Assembly (NCBI GenBank): GCA_035625025.1
Contig: DASPQJ010000054.1
Span: 75,161 to 139,160 of the forward strand
DNA: 64,000 bases
Direction of reading: 5' to 3'
Origin: Bog-793 sp035625025
GTDB lineage: Bacteria > Actinomycetota > Acidimicrobiia > Acidimicrobiales > Bog-793
Shown piece after piece: positions 14,515 to 23,401 of this stretch. Below the pieces are notes generated by a model. The model was not told the DNA's origin. It saw only the letters and a list, made by a program, of their open reading frames with translations, and searched no databases. The position numbers were made by a program, and so were the translations under genes. Numbering within the stretch: the stretch's first letter is position 1; the number at the start of each line of letters is the position of its first letter.

Positions 14515-16162
14515 GGCTTCCCTTTCCAGTCCCCGGGTCGTGGCCAGGATTTCGCCTTGCAGTCTGCCAGCCGCGGACGGTCGCTGCGACGCCGGCGCTG
14601 CCGATGTAGACGGCTCCTCCCGCGGCGACCGCGACGAACAGCCGGAGCCAGCCGCCGATCCCATACCCCGTGCCGGTCTCGGCCGTGACGACGGCAACGG
14701 CGAACGCCATGACGAGGCTGAGGATGACGGAGCGGACCGACGAGAGGACAAGGACCCGGCCGCCGATCGTCCCGAGCCGTTCGCGCAGTACCGACAGGGC
14801 GGCGAACGCGGCGATCGTGTAGGCGATCGAGTACGACAACGCGAGACCACGCACCCCAAGTGGCCGGTACAGGAGCACGGCGACGAAGATATTGAGGCCG
14901 TTCTCAAGCACGTAGAGCACGAAGGCGGAGCGAGTGTCCTGCATGGCCTGGAAAGCGCGGGTCGCGAGGAAAAAAACGCAGTAGCCAGGCAGTCCGAGGG
15001 CGAACAGCGCCAGCACCGACGCCGTCAGGTGCGCGGCGGCGGTCCCCTCGTTGCCGTGCTGGAGGAGCAGGGTCACCGCCTGGCGGGCAAGGATCAGGTA
15101 GCCGACCGTGGCGGGCAGGATGAGCGCAAGCACCTGGCGCAGGGCCGCACCGAAACGGTTGCCGAGCGCGGGCCACCGGCGCGCCGTTCGCAGGCGGGCG
15201 AGGTCCGGCGAGGCGACGTTGATGATCGAGGTCGCCACAACGGCGAAGGGGAACTGGAAGAACGCGTAGGCGTAGGTGTAGGCGCTGACCGCGCCCGGTC
15301 CGACGTGGAACTCGAGTGCGAGAACGATGAACAGGGCGATCTGGTTCGCGATCACGAAGCCGAAGGTCCATCCCGACAAGCGCACGATCATGCGGATGGC
15401 TGGATCGTGCGGATGCCACCGGAATCGCAGCCTGAGGTGTGTCCGCCGCATCGACGGGATGAGAGCCGTGGCCTGTAATGCGACACCGAGAGTCGTGCCG
15501 ACGCCCAACAGGACGAGCAATCCGTGGTCATGCTGGACTTGGGTGATCGTCGCGTGCCGCGCGAAGGTGGCAAAGGCGGCGAGGATGCCGATCCCGACGA
15601 GGTTGTTGACAACCGGGACGAACCCGACCGCGCCGAAGCGATCGCGCGTCGCGAGCACCGCAGACATAAGGCTGATCGCTCCGTAGAAGAGAAGCTGGGG
15701 CGCGAAAAACCGAAGCAGTTCGACGGCGACGGCATGTTCGGCCGGGGTGGCCTTGCCGAACGTGAAGGCGGTGATGAGCGCTGGCGCGGCAGCGACGAAC
15801 GCAATCGTCGCGACGACGAGACCGACGCTCGCCAGGGTGACGACAGCCGAGATGGACTCGATCGCTTCAGCCTCGGTGCGGGTGGACAACCGCTCGACGA
15901 ACACGGGGACGAAGGTCGCGGCGAGCACACCGCCAAGGACCAGGTCGTGCACTGCGTTCGGTGTGTTGTTCGCAAGGTTGAAGGAGTCGGCGAGGCGTGA
16001 TCCACCGAGCGCGTACGCGAGAACGACGAGACGGATCAACCCGGTCAGACGGGATGCGACGGTGCCGAGCCCGGTGCCGAACGAGGCCCGGGCGAGGCGG
16101 GCCGAGCGCGCCCGCGAACCGATGATGCCGACACCGTCGCTGGATGGCGTCGGCGGGTTCAC
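14489..16162 (-). CDS. murJ: Lipid II flippase MurJ
   Basis: About 557 residues from GTG at 16162, which overlaps the stop of the DUF6049 gene (GTGA). MurJ moves lipid II across the membrane for peptidoglycan synthesis. About 14 hydrophobic segments are present. Family motifs include GTVASRLTGLIRLVVLAYALG and NLANNTPNAVHDLVLGG near the N terminus (cited by their cores RLTGLIR and PNAVHDLVLGG) and arginines within the helices. The protein lacks the long cytoplasmic kinase-like tail found in mycobacterial MviN. Neighbouring CwlM and DUF6049 genes fit a cell-wall role. Confidence 0.93.
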   Translation of the reverse strand: MNPPTPSSDGVGIIGSRARSARLARASFGTGLGTVASRLTGLIRLVVLAYALGGSRLADSFNLANNTPNAVHDLVLGGVLAATFVPVFVERLSTRTEAEAIESISAVVTLASVGLVVATIAFVAAAPALITAFTFGKATPAEHAVAVELLRFFAPQLLFYGAISLMSAVLATRDRFGAVGFVPVVNNLVGIGILAAFATFARHATITQVQHDHGLLVLLGVGTTLGVALQATALIPSMRRTHLRLRFRWHPHDPAIRMIVRLSGWTFGFVIANQIALFIVLALEFHVGPGAVSAYTYAYAFFQFPFAVVATSIINVASPDLARLRTARRWPALGNRFGAALRQVLALILPATVGYLILARQAVTLLLQHGNEGTAAAHLTASVLALFALGLPGYCVFFLATRAFQAMQDTRSAFVLYVLENGLNIFVAVLLYRPLGVRGLALSYSIAYTIAAFAALSVLRERLGTIGGRVLVLSSVRSVILSLVMAFAVAVVTAETGTGYGIGGWLRLFVAVAAGGAVYIGSAGVAATVRGWQTARRNPGHDPGTGKGSREADSHRH

Positions 16163-18297
16163 TCCTTGTTCGCCAGGAGGTGCCCGGCCGCGGCAAGATC
16201 GCGCGTCCGTCGGCGTCTGCGGCGGAAGTGCGAACGTAGCCACCAGAGGGCGAGGACAGCGAGGGCAGCGGCCGAGAGCGCGACAGCGACGATGGAGAAA
16301 GCCGTAGACCGCACGGTGTAGACATCCTCGAACAGGACAATCCCGCCGCGGGGTGACGTGAGCTGGATCCCAATCGTCGACACCCCGGACGTTCTCGCTG
16401 TCACGGGAATCTCGAGCGGCGAGTTCTTGTGAGCGAGCACGAGCGCGCGGTCCTGATCGCGCGACGCGATCACGAGCGTGCTGCTCGCGAGCTGGAGGAT
16501 GGTGTGGATCGGGCTCGGGAAAGTCGAGACGATGGTGATCGGCACGTTGGCCGTCCGTTGTGTGAGCGTCACGGTTCGGGCTCCGGAAACCGAGATGGCG
16601 CGCTCGATCTCGGAGATCGCCGTCAAAGGTTCTGCCGCGTAGGACGCCCAGACAGAGCGCTCAAGTCCCGACGTCTCAGTAAGGAGAACCGCGTCCTTCA
16701 CTTTGGCGAGAAAGCTGGTGTCGCCCGGGACGATCGATTCGATCGCGGTTTGCGCGGAGACCGCATTCTGGAGCGACGTGACAAAAAGGTAGGAGGGCAT
16801 CGACGGGTTGGGCACGGTGGTGACGCGTTGCGGCGCGCCGTCGGCACCGACGGGAATCGTCGCGAAAATCGATGCCACGGTCGCCTGCTCGGCGATCGGA
16901 CTCGTGTGCAGGCCCGTTAGCACGTCGCGGAGGAACGTCGGGGATTTCGGAAGCTCGGCGGGGGCGACGACGACTCCCCGGGCCTGGGCGCCGAATGGCT
17001 CCTCGAAGTAGATTTGCGCGACTTCGGCGAGGAAACGATGCGCGGCGAGCGCAGGGTCGGCGTCGCTGGCGAAGTGGGTCGCGAGGGACGAGTCGGCGAC
17101 GACGGCGGGTAATCCGACGGCAGCCGGCGTCGACGACTTCGCGGGAGATGAATTCAGGCGCAAGGGAGACCATCGGTTCATCGGCCCTGTCACGGGCAGT
17201 CCCGCGTCAGGGATAACGACCCGTTTGACGTGTTCCTTGACGAGGTCGGCGAGGCTGGTGTTGTCGATCGGCGTCGTCGACAGATAGGTACTCCAGGAGG
17301 GAGCGGCGACCAGAGTGGTCCGGAAGACGCTGGCGGCCCGGCTGAGCTGGCTGTCGAGTTCGCTGCTCATCCCGGCCGAGGTCAGTGTGTCGAGGTTCAC
17401 CGGGGTGAAGGGTGCTTCGAGGAACTCGACGGTTCGCGACGAATGCCACCGCTTGACGAGGGTGCGTAGCTCCGCGAGCACCACCTTGGCTGTGTGTGAC
17501 GGCGTCTCGGCGAGCGCCGCGAGGAGCTGCGAGTACACCTCAAGAGTCAGCCGGGAGTCGTGATCGCGCAGAATCGAGGACAAAGTCGCGGCGAGAGAGC
17601 TGATTTCCCGAGTCGTCAACGTCGAGGCTCCCGCGGCGTCGAGCGTCGGCGCGACACCGAAGGGGAGCACGAGCGCGACGCGCAACGGGGTCGACCCTGG
17701 TTGGCCGGCAACATAGACGAGGAACGTCGTGAACGACGTCAGGGCCGTGTCGTTCGCCGTGTCGACGACGGTCACCTCCAACGGGTAGACGCCGTCGCAG
17801 GCGAGTTTGGGGCAGTCGAGTGCTAATTCCGGGGACCCGAGCGGCCTGGGCCCGGCCGCGGCCGTTATGGTGACACGGACGTGGATCGCGACGCCAAGGG
17901 TTTCTGTTCCCGTCCCCGTGACGGTGAGCGCATGTAGGGGGATGATCGGCGTCGAGTCGAGGACGAGCTCGTTCGGTGCCTGTTTGCCGGACTCGGAAAG
18001 GCCGAACGCGTAGCGAGTCGTTAGTCGGGAGTAAACGATCAGTTTGAGGCCGAGTTCCGAGCTCGGCTCCGACGAGCGAATCGCAAGGTGAAGGGACATC
18101 GAGGAGCCGGTTACCCAGTTGGTCTGGGTGACCAGGGTGACGCTGGTGCGACCGACATCGTTGCGGCGCGCACCGGCTGCCGTTCCGGACGGCGCGATAA
18201 CAGTGACGACGAGAGCCGCGGCCAGGAGTGAGCCGAACAGCGCTGCGCGCGCGCACCGGGCCGCGTTCGCGCCGATCGACAATTGCGAGCAAGCCAC
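16159..18297 (-). CDS. DUF6049 family membrane-anchored protein
   Basis: 712 residues. The N terminus carries a signal-like segment (about residues 18-42, ALFGSLLAAALVVTVIAPSG), followed by a large extracytoplasmic region. One membrane helix lies near residue 665 (FSIVAVALSAAALAVLALWW), and the protein ends in a short Arg-rich cytoplasmic tail. This topology and the position directly upstream of murJ and divergent from pcnA match the actinobacterial DUF6049 protein (Rv3909 in Mycobacterium tuberculosis). Its role is unknown, presumably envelope-related. The GTG start at 18297 is 121 bases from the pcnA start. Confidence 0.82.
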   Translation of the reverse strand: MACSQLSIGANAARCARAALFGSLLAAALVVTVIAPSGTAAGARRNDVGRTSVTLVTQTNWVTGSSMSLHLAIRSSEPSSELGLKLIVYSRLTTRYAFGLSESGKQAPNELVLDSTPIIPLHALTVTGTGTETLGVAIHVRVTITAAAGPRPLGSPELALDCPKLACDGVYPLEVTVVDTANDTALTSFTTFLVYVAGQPGSTPLRVALVLPFGVAPTLDAAGASTLTTREISSLAATLSSILRDHDSRLTLEVYSQLLAALAETPSHTAKVVLAELRTLVKRWHSSRTVEFLEAPFTPVNLDTLTSAGMSSELDSQLSRAASVFRTTLVAAPSWSTYLSTTPIDNTSLADLVKEHVKRVVIPDAGLPVTGPMNRWSPLRLNSSPAKSSTPAAVGLPAVVADSSLATHFASDADPALAAHRFLAEVAQIYFEEPFGAQARGVVVAPAELPKSPTFLRDVLTGLHTSPIAEQATVASIFATIPVGADGAPQRVTTVPNPSMPSYLFVTSLQNAVSAQTAIESIVPGDTSFLAKVKDAVLLTETSGLERSVWASYAAEPLTAISEIERAISVSGARTVTLTQRTANVPITIVSTFPSPIHTILQLASSTLVIASRDQDRALVLAHKNSPLEIPVTARTSGVSTIGIQLTSPRGGIVLFEDVYTVRSTAFSIVAVALSAAALAVLALWWLRSHFRRRRRRTRDLAAAGHLLANKE

Positions 18298-18418
18298 GGG
18301 TGGCGATGTCCTCCGATCGCGCCGTTCGAGGGGGAGCCTAGTGTCGCGACGATTCCCAGGTCAGACGGGGCTGGCCGATCCGGGGGGTTGGGGCGGCCGC
18401 AGGCTACCCTCACGAGCC

Positions 18419-19822
18419 GTGGTCCCCGAACGCGTCCTTCCCCTTGTCGAGGAGACGGCGGAGCTCGTTCGTCGTTTCGTCGCGGCCGACAAGCACCTCT
18501 ACGTTGTCGGCGGGACCGTGCGGGACGCCGTAATTGGTCCGCCCGGGGGCGGCGAACCGTTCGGACCGGACGCCGACATCGATTTCACGACGGACGCGCT
18601 TCCCGACGAGATCGAAGCTCTCATCGCCGGGTGGGCGGAAGCCGTCTGGTCACAGGGCAGGCGCTTCGGCACGATCGGCTGTTTGCACGCGGGTCGGCGT
18701 TTCGAGATCACGACACACCGCGCCGAGGCGTATCTCCCGGAGTCCCGCAAGCCCGAGGTCCGGTTCGGCAGCGACATTGTGGCTGATCTGTCGCGCCGGG
18801 ACTTCACTGTCAACGCGATGGCCCTGCGACTGCCGGAGCTGGAACTCGTCGACCCGTTCGACGGACTCGGCGACCTCGGGGCCCGTACGTTGCGCACACC
18901 GCTCGACCCGACGACGTCGTTCTCGGACGACCCGCTGCGCATGCTACGCGCAGCCCGCTTTCTCGCCGGGTACTCGCTCAAGCCTTCTCCGGAGCTCGTC
19001 GCCGCGGTGAGCGCGCTTCGGGAACGGCTGTCGATCGTCTCGCCGGAACGTATTCGCGACGAGCTCAACCGATTGATCGCGCTCCCGGAGCCCGAGGCGG
19101 GGCTGTGGTTCGTCGTGACGAGTGGCCTCGCCGAGGTGTTCGTTCCCGAGATCCCGGCTCTCGCGCTCGAACAGGACACGATCCACCGCCACAAGGACGT
19201 GCTCGCCCACACGATCGCCGTTGTCGGCAAGACCCGTCCGGACAGGATCCTCCGGCTCGCCGCGCTCTTTCACGACATCGGCAAACCGAGGACGCGCGCG
19301 ATCGGACCCGATGGCGTGTCGTTTCACCATCACGACGTTGTCGGCGCGCGCATGGCACGGCAGCGCCTCGAGGCGCTGCGTTACCCGACGGCTGAGATCG
19401 ACGACGTCACGCGCCTCATTGAGCTGCACTTGCGATTCCACACCTACAGGATGGGATGGACGGACTCCGCGCTCCGGCGCTACGCGCGGGACGCGGGACC
19501 CCTTCTGGAGCGCCTCAACGAGCTGACCCGGGCGGACTGCACGACGCGCAATGCCGACCGGGCCAGCGAGCTCGAACGAGGCGTCGACGAGCTGGAGGCG
19601 CGCCTCGCCGAGCTCGCTGAGCGGGAGACGTTCGACTCGATCCGACCGGAGCTGAACGGCGACGCGGTCATGGCGCGCCTTGGGATCCCGCCGGGCAAGG
19701 CCGTGGGTCGAGCTCTGCGGTTCCTTCTCGAGATCCGGCTCGAGGAGGGCCTCATCGGCGAGGCGGAAGCGGGTCGACGGCTCGACGCCTGGTGGGAGGT
19801 CGAGCGTTCCCGCCCGGCCTGA
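18419..19822 (+). CDS. pcnA: CCA tRNA nucleotidyltransferase
   Basis: About 467 residues from GTG at 18419. Adds or repairs the 3' CCA of tRNAs. The nucleotidyltransferase core begins with LYVVGGTVRDAVIG and contains the metal-binding DADIDFTTDA; DLSRRDFTVNAMAL and DDPLRMLRAARF are family motifs. An HD domain follows with LFHDIGKPRTR and FHHHDVVGA. The frame is open further upstream, but the extra residues are inside the divergent promoter region. The tRNA-Gly in this window has no encoded CCA, so this enzyme is needed. Divergent from the DUF6049-murJ block, as in mycobacteria. Confidence 0.93.
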   Translation: MVPERVLPLVEETAELVRRFVAADKHLYVVGGTVRDAVIGPPGGGEPFGPDADIDFTTDALPDEIEALIAGWAEAVWSQGRRFGTIGCLHAGRRFEITTHRAEAYLPESRKPEVRFGSDIVADLSRRDFTVNAMALRLPELELVDPFDGLGDLGARTLRTPLDPTTSFSDDPLRMLRAARFLAGYSLKPSPELVAAVSALRERLSIVSPERIRDELNRLIALPEPEAGLWFVVTSGLAEVFVPEIPALALEQDTIHRHKDVLAHTIAVVGKTRPDRILRLAALFHDIGKPRTRAIGPDGVSFHHHDVVGARMARQRLEALRYPTAEIDDVTRLIELHLRFHTYRMGWTDSALRRYARDAGPLLERLNELTRADCTTRNADRASELERGVDELEARLAELAERETFDSIRPELNGDAVMARLGIPPGKAVGRALRFLLEIRLEEGLIGEAEAGRRLDAWWEVERSRPA

Positions 19823-19834
19823 GGCGGATGCGGT

Positions 19835-20917
19835 TCAGTCGCCCGCCACGAACCGTTCGACGAGCTCGTAGGCCTCGTTGTCGTGGTACTGCACGGGGGG
19901 CGACTTCATGAAGTACGACGACGGACCGATGAGGGGTCCGGCGAGTCCGCGGTCGAGACCGAGACGCGCACAGCGCACAGCGTCGATGATGACACCCGCG
20001 GAGTTCGGCGAATCCCACACCTCGAGCTTCAGTTCGACGTTGAGGGGCACGTCGCCGAAGTTCCGCCCCTCGAGTCGCACGTAGGCCCACTTGCGGTCCT
20101 CGAGCCAGGGGACGTGGTCCGACGGCCCGATGTGGACACAGTCCTCGCCGATCCGGTGGTTGATCTGGCTCGTTACGGCCCGGGTCTTCGAGATCTTCTT
20201 CGACTCGAGCCGCTCGCGTTCGAGCATGTTCTTGAAGTCCATGTTGCCGCCGAAGTTCAACTGATAAGTACGGTCGAGGGCGGTCCCACGATCTTCGAAC
20301 AGGCGCGTAAGCACCCGGTGGATGATCGTGGAGCCGACCTGACTTTTCACATCGTCGCCGATGATCGGCACGCCGGCCTTCTCGAAGCGGGCCGCCCAGA
20401 CCGGGTCGCTGGCGATGAAAACCGGGATCGCGTTGACGAAAGCGACATCGGCCTCGAGCGCGGCAGCGGCGTAGTGCTTCTGGGCGCGCTCCGAACCGAC
20501 GGGCAGGAAGGCGACGAGAACCTCGGCGCCCGTACGGCGCAGCACATCGGCGACATCGACCGGCGGCGCCGGTGATTCCTCGATGACCTCGCGGTAGTAC
20601 TTGCCGAGTCCGTCGAGAGTCGGTCCGCGGTCCACGGTCACTCCGGTCGTCGGCACGTCGCAGAACCGGATGGTGTTGTTCTGGCCGGACTGGATGGCTT
20701 TGTTGAGGTCGAGGCCGACTTTCTCGGCGTCGACGTCGAAGGCCGCGACGAGGTCAAGGTCCCCCACGTGATAGCCGCCGAGCGAGACGTGCATGAGACC
20801 GGGAACGGTCTCGTCCACGTTCGCATCCCGGTAGTACTCAACACCCTGGATGAGCGAGCTCGCGCAGTTGCCGATTCCGGCAATCGCGAGCTTGATTCTC
20901 CCCTTCGGGCTGGTCAT
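19835..20917 (-). CDS. ino1: Inositol-3-phosphate synthase
   Basis: 360 residues from ATG at 20917, with a GGAAGGGA ribosome binding site. Converts glucose-6-phosphate to inositol-3-phosphate using NAD, the first step toward phosphatidylinositol and mycothiol. The Rossmann start is KLAIAGIGNCASSLIQG; LVAFLPVGSERAQKHYA, GDDVKSQVGST and LNFGGNMDF are characteristic of the actinobacterial short form. It lies 17 bases downstream of a PadR-type regulator on the same strand, an arrangement conserved in mycobacteria. Likely an operon with that regulator. Confidence 0.94.
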   Translation of the reverse strand: MTSPKGRIKLAIAGIGNCASSLIQGVEYYRDANVDETVPGLMHVSLGGYHVGDLDLVAAFDVDAEKVGLDLNKAIQSGQNNTIRFCDVPTTGVTVDRGPTLDGLGKYYREVIEESPAPPVDVADVLRRTGAEVLVAFLPVGSERAQKHYAAAALEADVAFVNAIPVFIASDPVWAARFEKAGVPIIGDDVKSQVGSTIIHRVLTRLFEDRGTALDRTYQLNFGGNMDFKNMLERERLESKKISKTRAVTSQINHRIGEDCVHIGPSDHVPWLEDRKWAYVRLEGRNFGDVPLNVELKLEVWDSPNSAGVIIDAVRCARLGLDRGLAGPLIGPSSYFMKSPPVQYHDNEAYELVERFVAGD

Positions 20918-20934
20918 AGCCGTTCCCTTCCGTC

Positions 20935-21708
20935 TCATGGCCATTGCCTCGTCTCAACTGCGGTACCCGCTCCGGCGGTCGCGGGCAAAGTGCGGTTGCT
21001 GAGGTCCGTCCCGGTCGCCGTCGCGGGGCGCGGCTCGGTACGCACCGACGTCATGTCGCGGTTCGAGCGGACGAGCGCCGTCCGCTCCCGGTCGAGGAGC
21101 CGCTCCACCCACGTCAGGTCGTTGGCGACCGTCTCTTGGGCGTGCTCGGCGATTGACTGCTCGTACGGGTCCAAAGGCCGTTCCCGGCGCAGGAGGGACC
21201 GTTCGCCGCGCTGAAGTCTGTCGAGGAGCTCGCCGCGCCGGCGCTCGAGCAGGCGGATGCGGGCCTGCGGGCTGAGGTGCCGGGCGAAAGCGAGCCGGAG
21301 CGAGAAGCCGCGCGGATCTCCGGCGGGTCCGTCGGCGGACTGGAGCAACTGCTCGAACATCTCCTCTCCGTGCGGCGTGATCTCGTAGACCTTGCGAGCC
21401 CGCGTACTGCGCCCTCCGAGCGCGATCGCCGCTTTCGCCGTCGCCCGGCGGGCGACGATGGCCGCCCGCTCGCCGGTGAGCGAACCTGTGAGCGGCACGT
21501 CCTGTTCCACGTGGCGCCCGCGGCGCAGGGGCGGCAGGGGTTCGGTTGCCTGGACCGCAAGGGAAGCCTCGAGACGGGCGAGAGCGGGATAAAGCGATCC
21601 AAAGGAGAGGTTCGACAGGACGCCGAAGTCCGCGCGCAGGGACTTGCGGATGTCGTAACCGTGCATCGGCCGCTCCTTGAGCAGGCCGAGGATCGCTAGT
21701 TCAAGCAC
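20935..21708 (-). CDS. PadR family transcriptional regulator
   Basis: 257 residues from GTG at 21708. The PadR winged helix begins at the N terminus: LELAILGLLKERPMHGYDIRK, with FGSLYPALARLEAS as the recognition helix and VYEITPHGEEMFEQLL completing the domain. An insert of about 45 residues between the DNA-binding helix and the wing (residues 55-105) is unusually long. The C-terminal part is helical with a variable tail. The gene is upstream of ino1 and probably controls it. A candidate operator sits 18 bases upstream of the start. Confidence 0.87.
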   Translation of the reverse strand: MLELAILGLLKERPMHGYDIRKSLRADFGVLSNLSFGSLYPALARLEASLAVQATEPLPPLRRGRHVEQDVPLTGSLTGERAAIVARRATAKAAIALGGRSTRARKVYEITPHGEEMFEQLLQSADGPAGDPRGFSLRLAFARHLSPQARIRLLERRRGELLDRLQRGERSLLRRERPLDPYEQSIAEHAQETVANDLTWVERLLDRERTALVRSNRDMTSVRTEPRPATATGTDLSNRTLPATAGAGTAVETRQWP

Positions 21709-21725
21709 AGGACGATCGTAACAGC

Positions 21726-21748
21726 CGATGTATCGTCTCGATATGTCG
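21726..21748. promoter_or_regulatory. Candidate PadR operator
   Basis: Two near-palindromic decamers, CGATGTATCG (21726-21735) and CGATATGTCG (21739-21748), separated by TCT, lie just upstream of the padR start and in the divergent padR/DUF5318 gap. PadR proteins often bind imperfect dyads in their own promoter. Inferred from position only. Confidence 0.3.
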
Positions 21749-21836
21749 ATTCCGTGACGGTCGGGTTCTCCCCGTCGAGTTCGCACCGACCGGACTCAGG
21801 CGTCGAGCGGCCGCTGGGTCCGGATAGCCTGGCGCC

Positions 21837-22253
21837 GTGCGACCGGAGCCCGAGTTCGTCACCCGCCGATATGTTCCGACGGGCCTCGGCCAGATTGAAT
21901 ACCGCCTTGTCCGTGATTCAGTCGTGCGCGAGTTCCGGCGGGGACGCCTCTCCCGGCTCGAGGTCTGTGACGCCCATCCGGAGCTGATGCGCGTCGCGCG
22001 CAACTTGGGCCGGGCGACCGAAGTGGACTGTCCGATCTGCGACGAGAGCAAACTCGTTCACGTCGCCTTCGCTTTTGGGCCACGCCTGCCTCCCGGGGGG
22101 AGAGCGCTCCGGATGGACGGCGAGATGCGCGCTCTCGCGCGCCAACGCGACGACGTCGCTTTCTACATCGTCGAGGTCTGTACGCAGTGTTCGTGGAACC
22201 ACCTGCTGCGGATGTTCCCGGCGCCGGTGGCGCGGGCCCGACTGTTTGCTTGA
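21837..22253 (+). CDS. DUF5318 family zinc-ribbon protein
   Basis: 138 residues from GTG at 21837, function unknown. Two Cys pairs, CPIC near residue 65 and CTQC near residue 118, are spaced as in a zinc ribbon and lie in the conserved core (CPICDESKLVHVAF and VEVCTQCSWNHLL). The N-terminal segment (LVRDSVVREFRRG) is conserved in the actinobacterial DUF5318 family, which is found beside ino1 and padR in mycobacteria. Divergent from padR. In mycobacteria ponA1 follows; here panB follows instead. Confidence 0.8.
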   Translation: MRPEPEFVTRRYVPTGLGQIEYRLVRDSVVREFRRGRLSRLEVCDAHPELMRVARNLGRATEVDCPICDESKLVHVAFAFGPRLPPGGRALRMDGEMRALARQRDDVAFYIVEVCTQCSWNHLLRMFPAPVARARLFA

Positions 22254-22368
22254 CGCGACGCCCACGCCGAAAGACGGTGCTCGTGGGGCCGGGGTGCCCG
22301 GGCCGCGTCTTCCGGGTACCCTGGGATCGCCGCCGGCAGCGAAGCGCGCTGGACGGTAGGAGGGCAAG

Positions 22369-23220
22369 ATGCGAGATCGCGTGACTGTCCCGTCGATCGC
22401 GGTCCGCAAGCGCTCCCGGGGCGCGCCGCCGATCGTCATGGTGACCGCGTACGACACCCCGTTCGCCCGCATCGTCGACGACGCCGGTGTCGACATCATC
22501 CTCGTCGGCGATTCAGTGGGGAACAACGTTCTCGGCTACGAGAATTCGCTCGCCGTCGATGTCGGCCAGATGGTTCACCACGTCGGCGCGGTCGCCCGCG
22601 CCAATCCGAGCGCGTTGATAGTCGGCGATCTGCCCTGGATGAGTTACCACGTCGAGTCGTCCGACACGGTGCGCAACGCCGCGGCGCTCGTACGAGCTGG
22701 GGCACAGGCCGTGAAGCTCGAGGGGGGTCGACGCCGGATCCCGGCCGTCCGGGCGATCCTCGACTCTGAGATTCCCGTCATGGGCCATCTCGGGCTGACG
22801 CCGCAGTCCCTCCACGCCATGGGCGGTTTCGCCGTCCAGGGAAAGCACGTCGAGGCGGCGCGCCAGCTCGAACTGGACGCACGGGTTCTCAGCGCGGCGG
22901 GATGCTTCGCGATCGTGCTCGAAGGCGTCCCCGACCTCGTGGCGTCGAGGGTGACCGCGGCAATCGAAATCCCGACGATCGGCATTGGTGCGGGTCCTGC
23001 CTGCGACGGCCAGGTGCTCGTCCTTCACGACCTGCTCGGCCTTTCCGGCGGTCACGTCCCGAAGTTCGTCCGTCAGTACGCGGACCTCACCGTTGTCGCC
23101 CGCGAGGCCATCACCCGGTTCGCCGCCGACGTGCGTTCGGGTTCGTACCCTTCGCCGGAGGAGACCTACCACGCGACACCCGATCTGGAACGGGAGCTGA
23201 AGGACGCGCCACAGCGGTGA
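22369..23220 (+). CDS. panB: 3-methyl-2-oxobutanoate hydroxymethyltransferase
   Basis: 283 residues. Transfers a hydroxymethyl group from methylenetetrahydrofolate to ketoisovalerate, the first committed step of pantothenate synthesis. Family motifs: MVTAYDTPFARIVDDAG, ILVGDSVGNNVLGY, GHLGLTPQS with the following GGFAVQGK, and the C-terminal IGIGAGPACDGQVLV. A GGAGGG ribosome binding site precedes the ATG at 22369. No panC or panD is nearby, so the gene is isolated from its pathway partners. Residues for Mg binding (GDS and E in LEGG) are present. Confidence 0.95.
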   Translation: MRDRVTVPSIAVRKRSRGAPPIVMVTAYDTPFARIVDDAGVDIILVGDSVGNNVLGYENSLAVDVGQMVHHVGAVARANPSALIVGDLPWMSYHVESSDTVRNAAALVRAGAQAVKLEGGRRRIPAVRAILDSEIPVMGHLGLTPQSLHAMGGFAVQGKHVEAARQLELDARVLSAAGCFAIVLEGVPDLVASRVTAAIEIPTIGIGAGPACDGQVLVLHDLLGLSGGHVPKFVRQYADLTVVAREAITRFAADVRSGSYPSPEETYHATPDLERELKDAPQR

Positions 23221-23341
23221 CCGCACAGGCCAGGAGTCGGTAGGCAGAGCGATACTGCGCGCCGCAAAGATGCCCTGGCGCGAATGTCAGCGAGGAGAAC
23301 AGGAGTCTTCGGCTACCATGACGAGGTCATATTCACCCCTG

Positions 23342-23395
23342 CTCCGGTGCGTCCGGGGCCCCGGACGTCGACGACGCCGGGTCCGGAGGAGGTGA
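23342..23395 (+). promoter_or_regulatory. rpsF leader structure covering the ribosome binding site
   Basis: CTCCGG at 23342-23347 can pair with CCGGAG at 23383-23388, which overlaps the ribosome binding site GGAGGAGGTGA (23385-23395). Inside is a perfect 16-bp palindrome, GTCCGGGGCCCCGGAC (23351-23366). S6-S18 complexes in many bacteria bind an RNA structure before rpsF to repress translation; rpsR is in this operon. The fold and its function are inferred from pairing and context. Confidence 0.5.
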
Positions 23396-23401
23396 GCCGT
23401 C

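Noticed and set aside
21501..21516. TGTTCCACGTGGCGCC as a second parS
   Set aside because: Only one half resembles the consensus and it lies inside the padR coding sequence.
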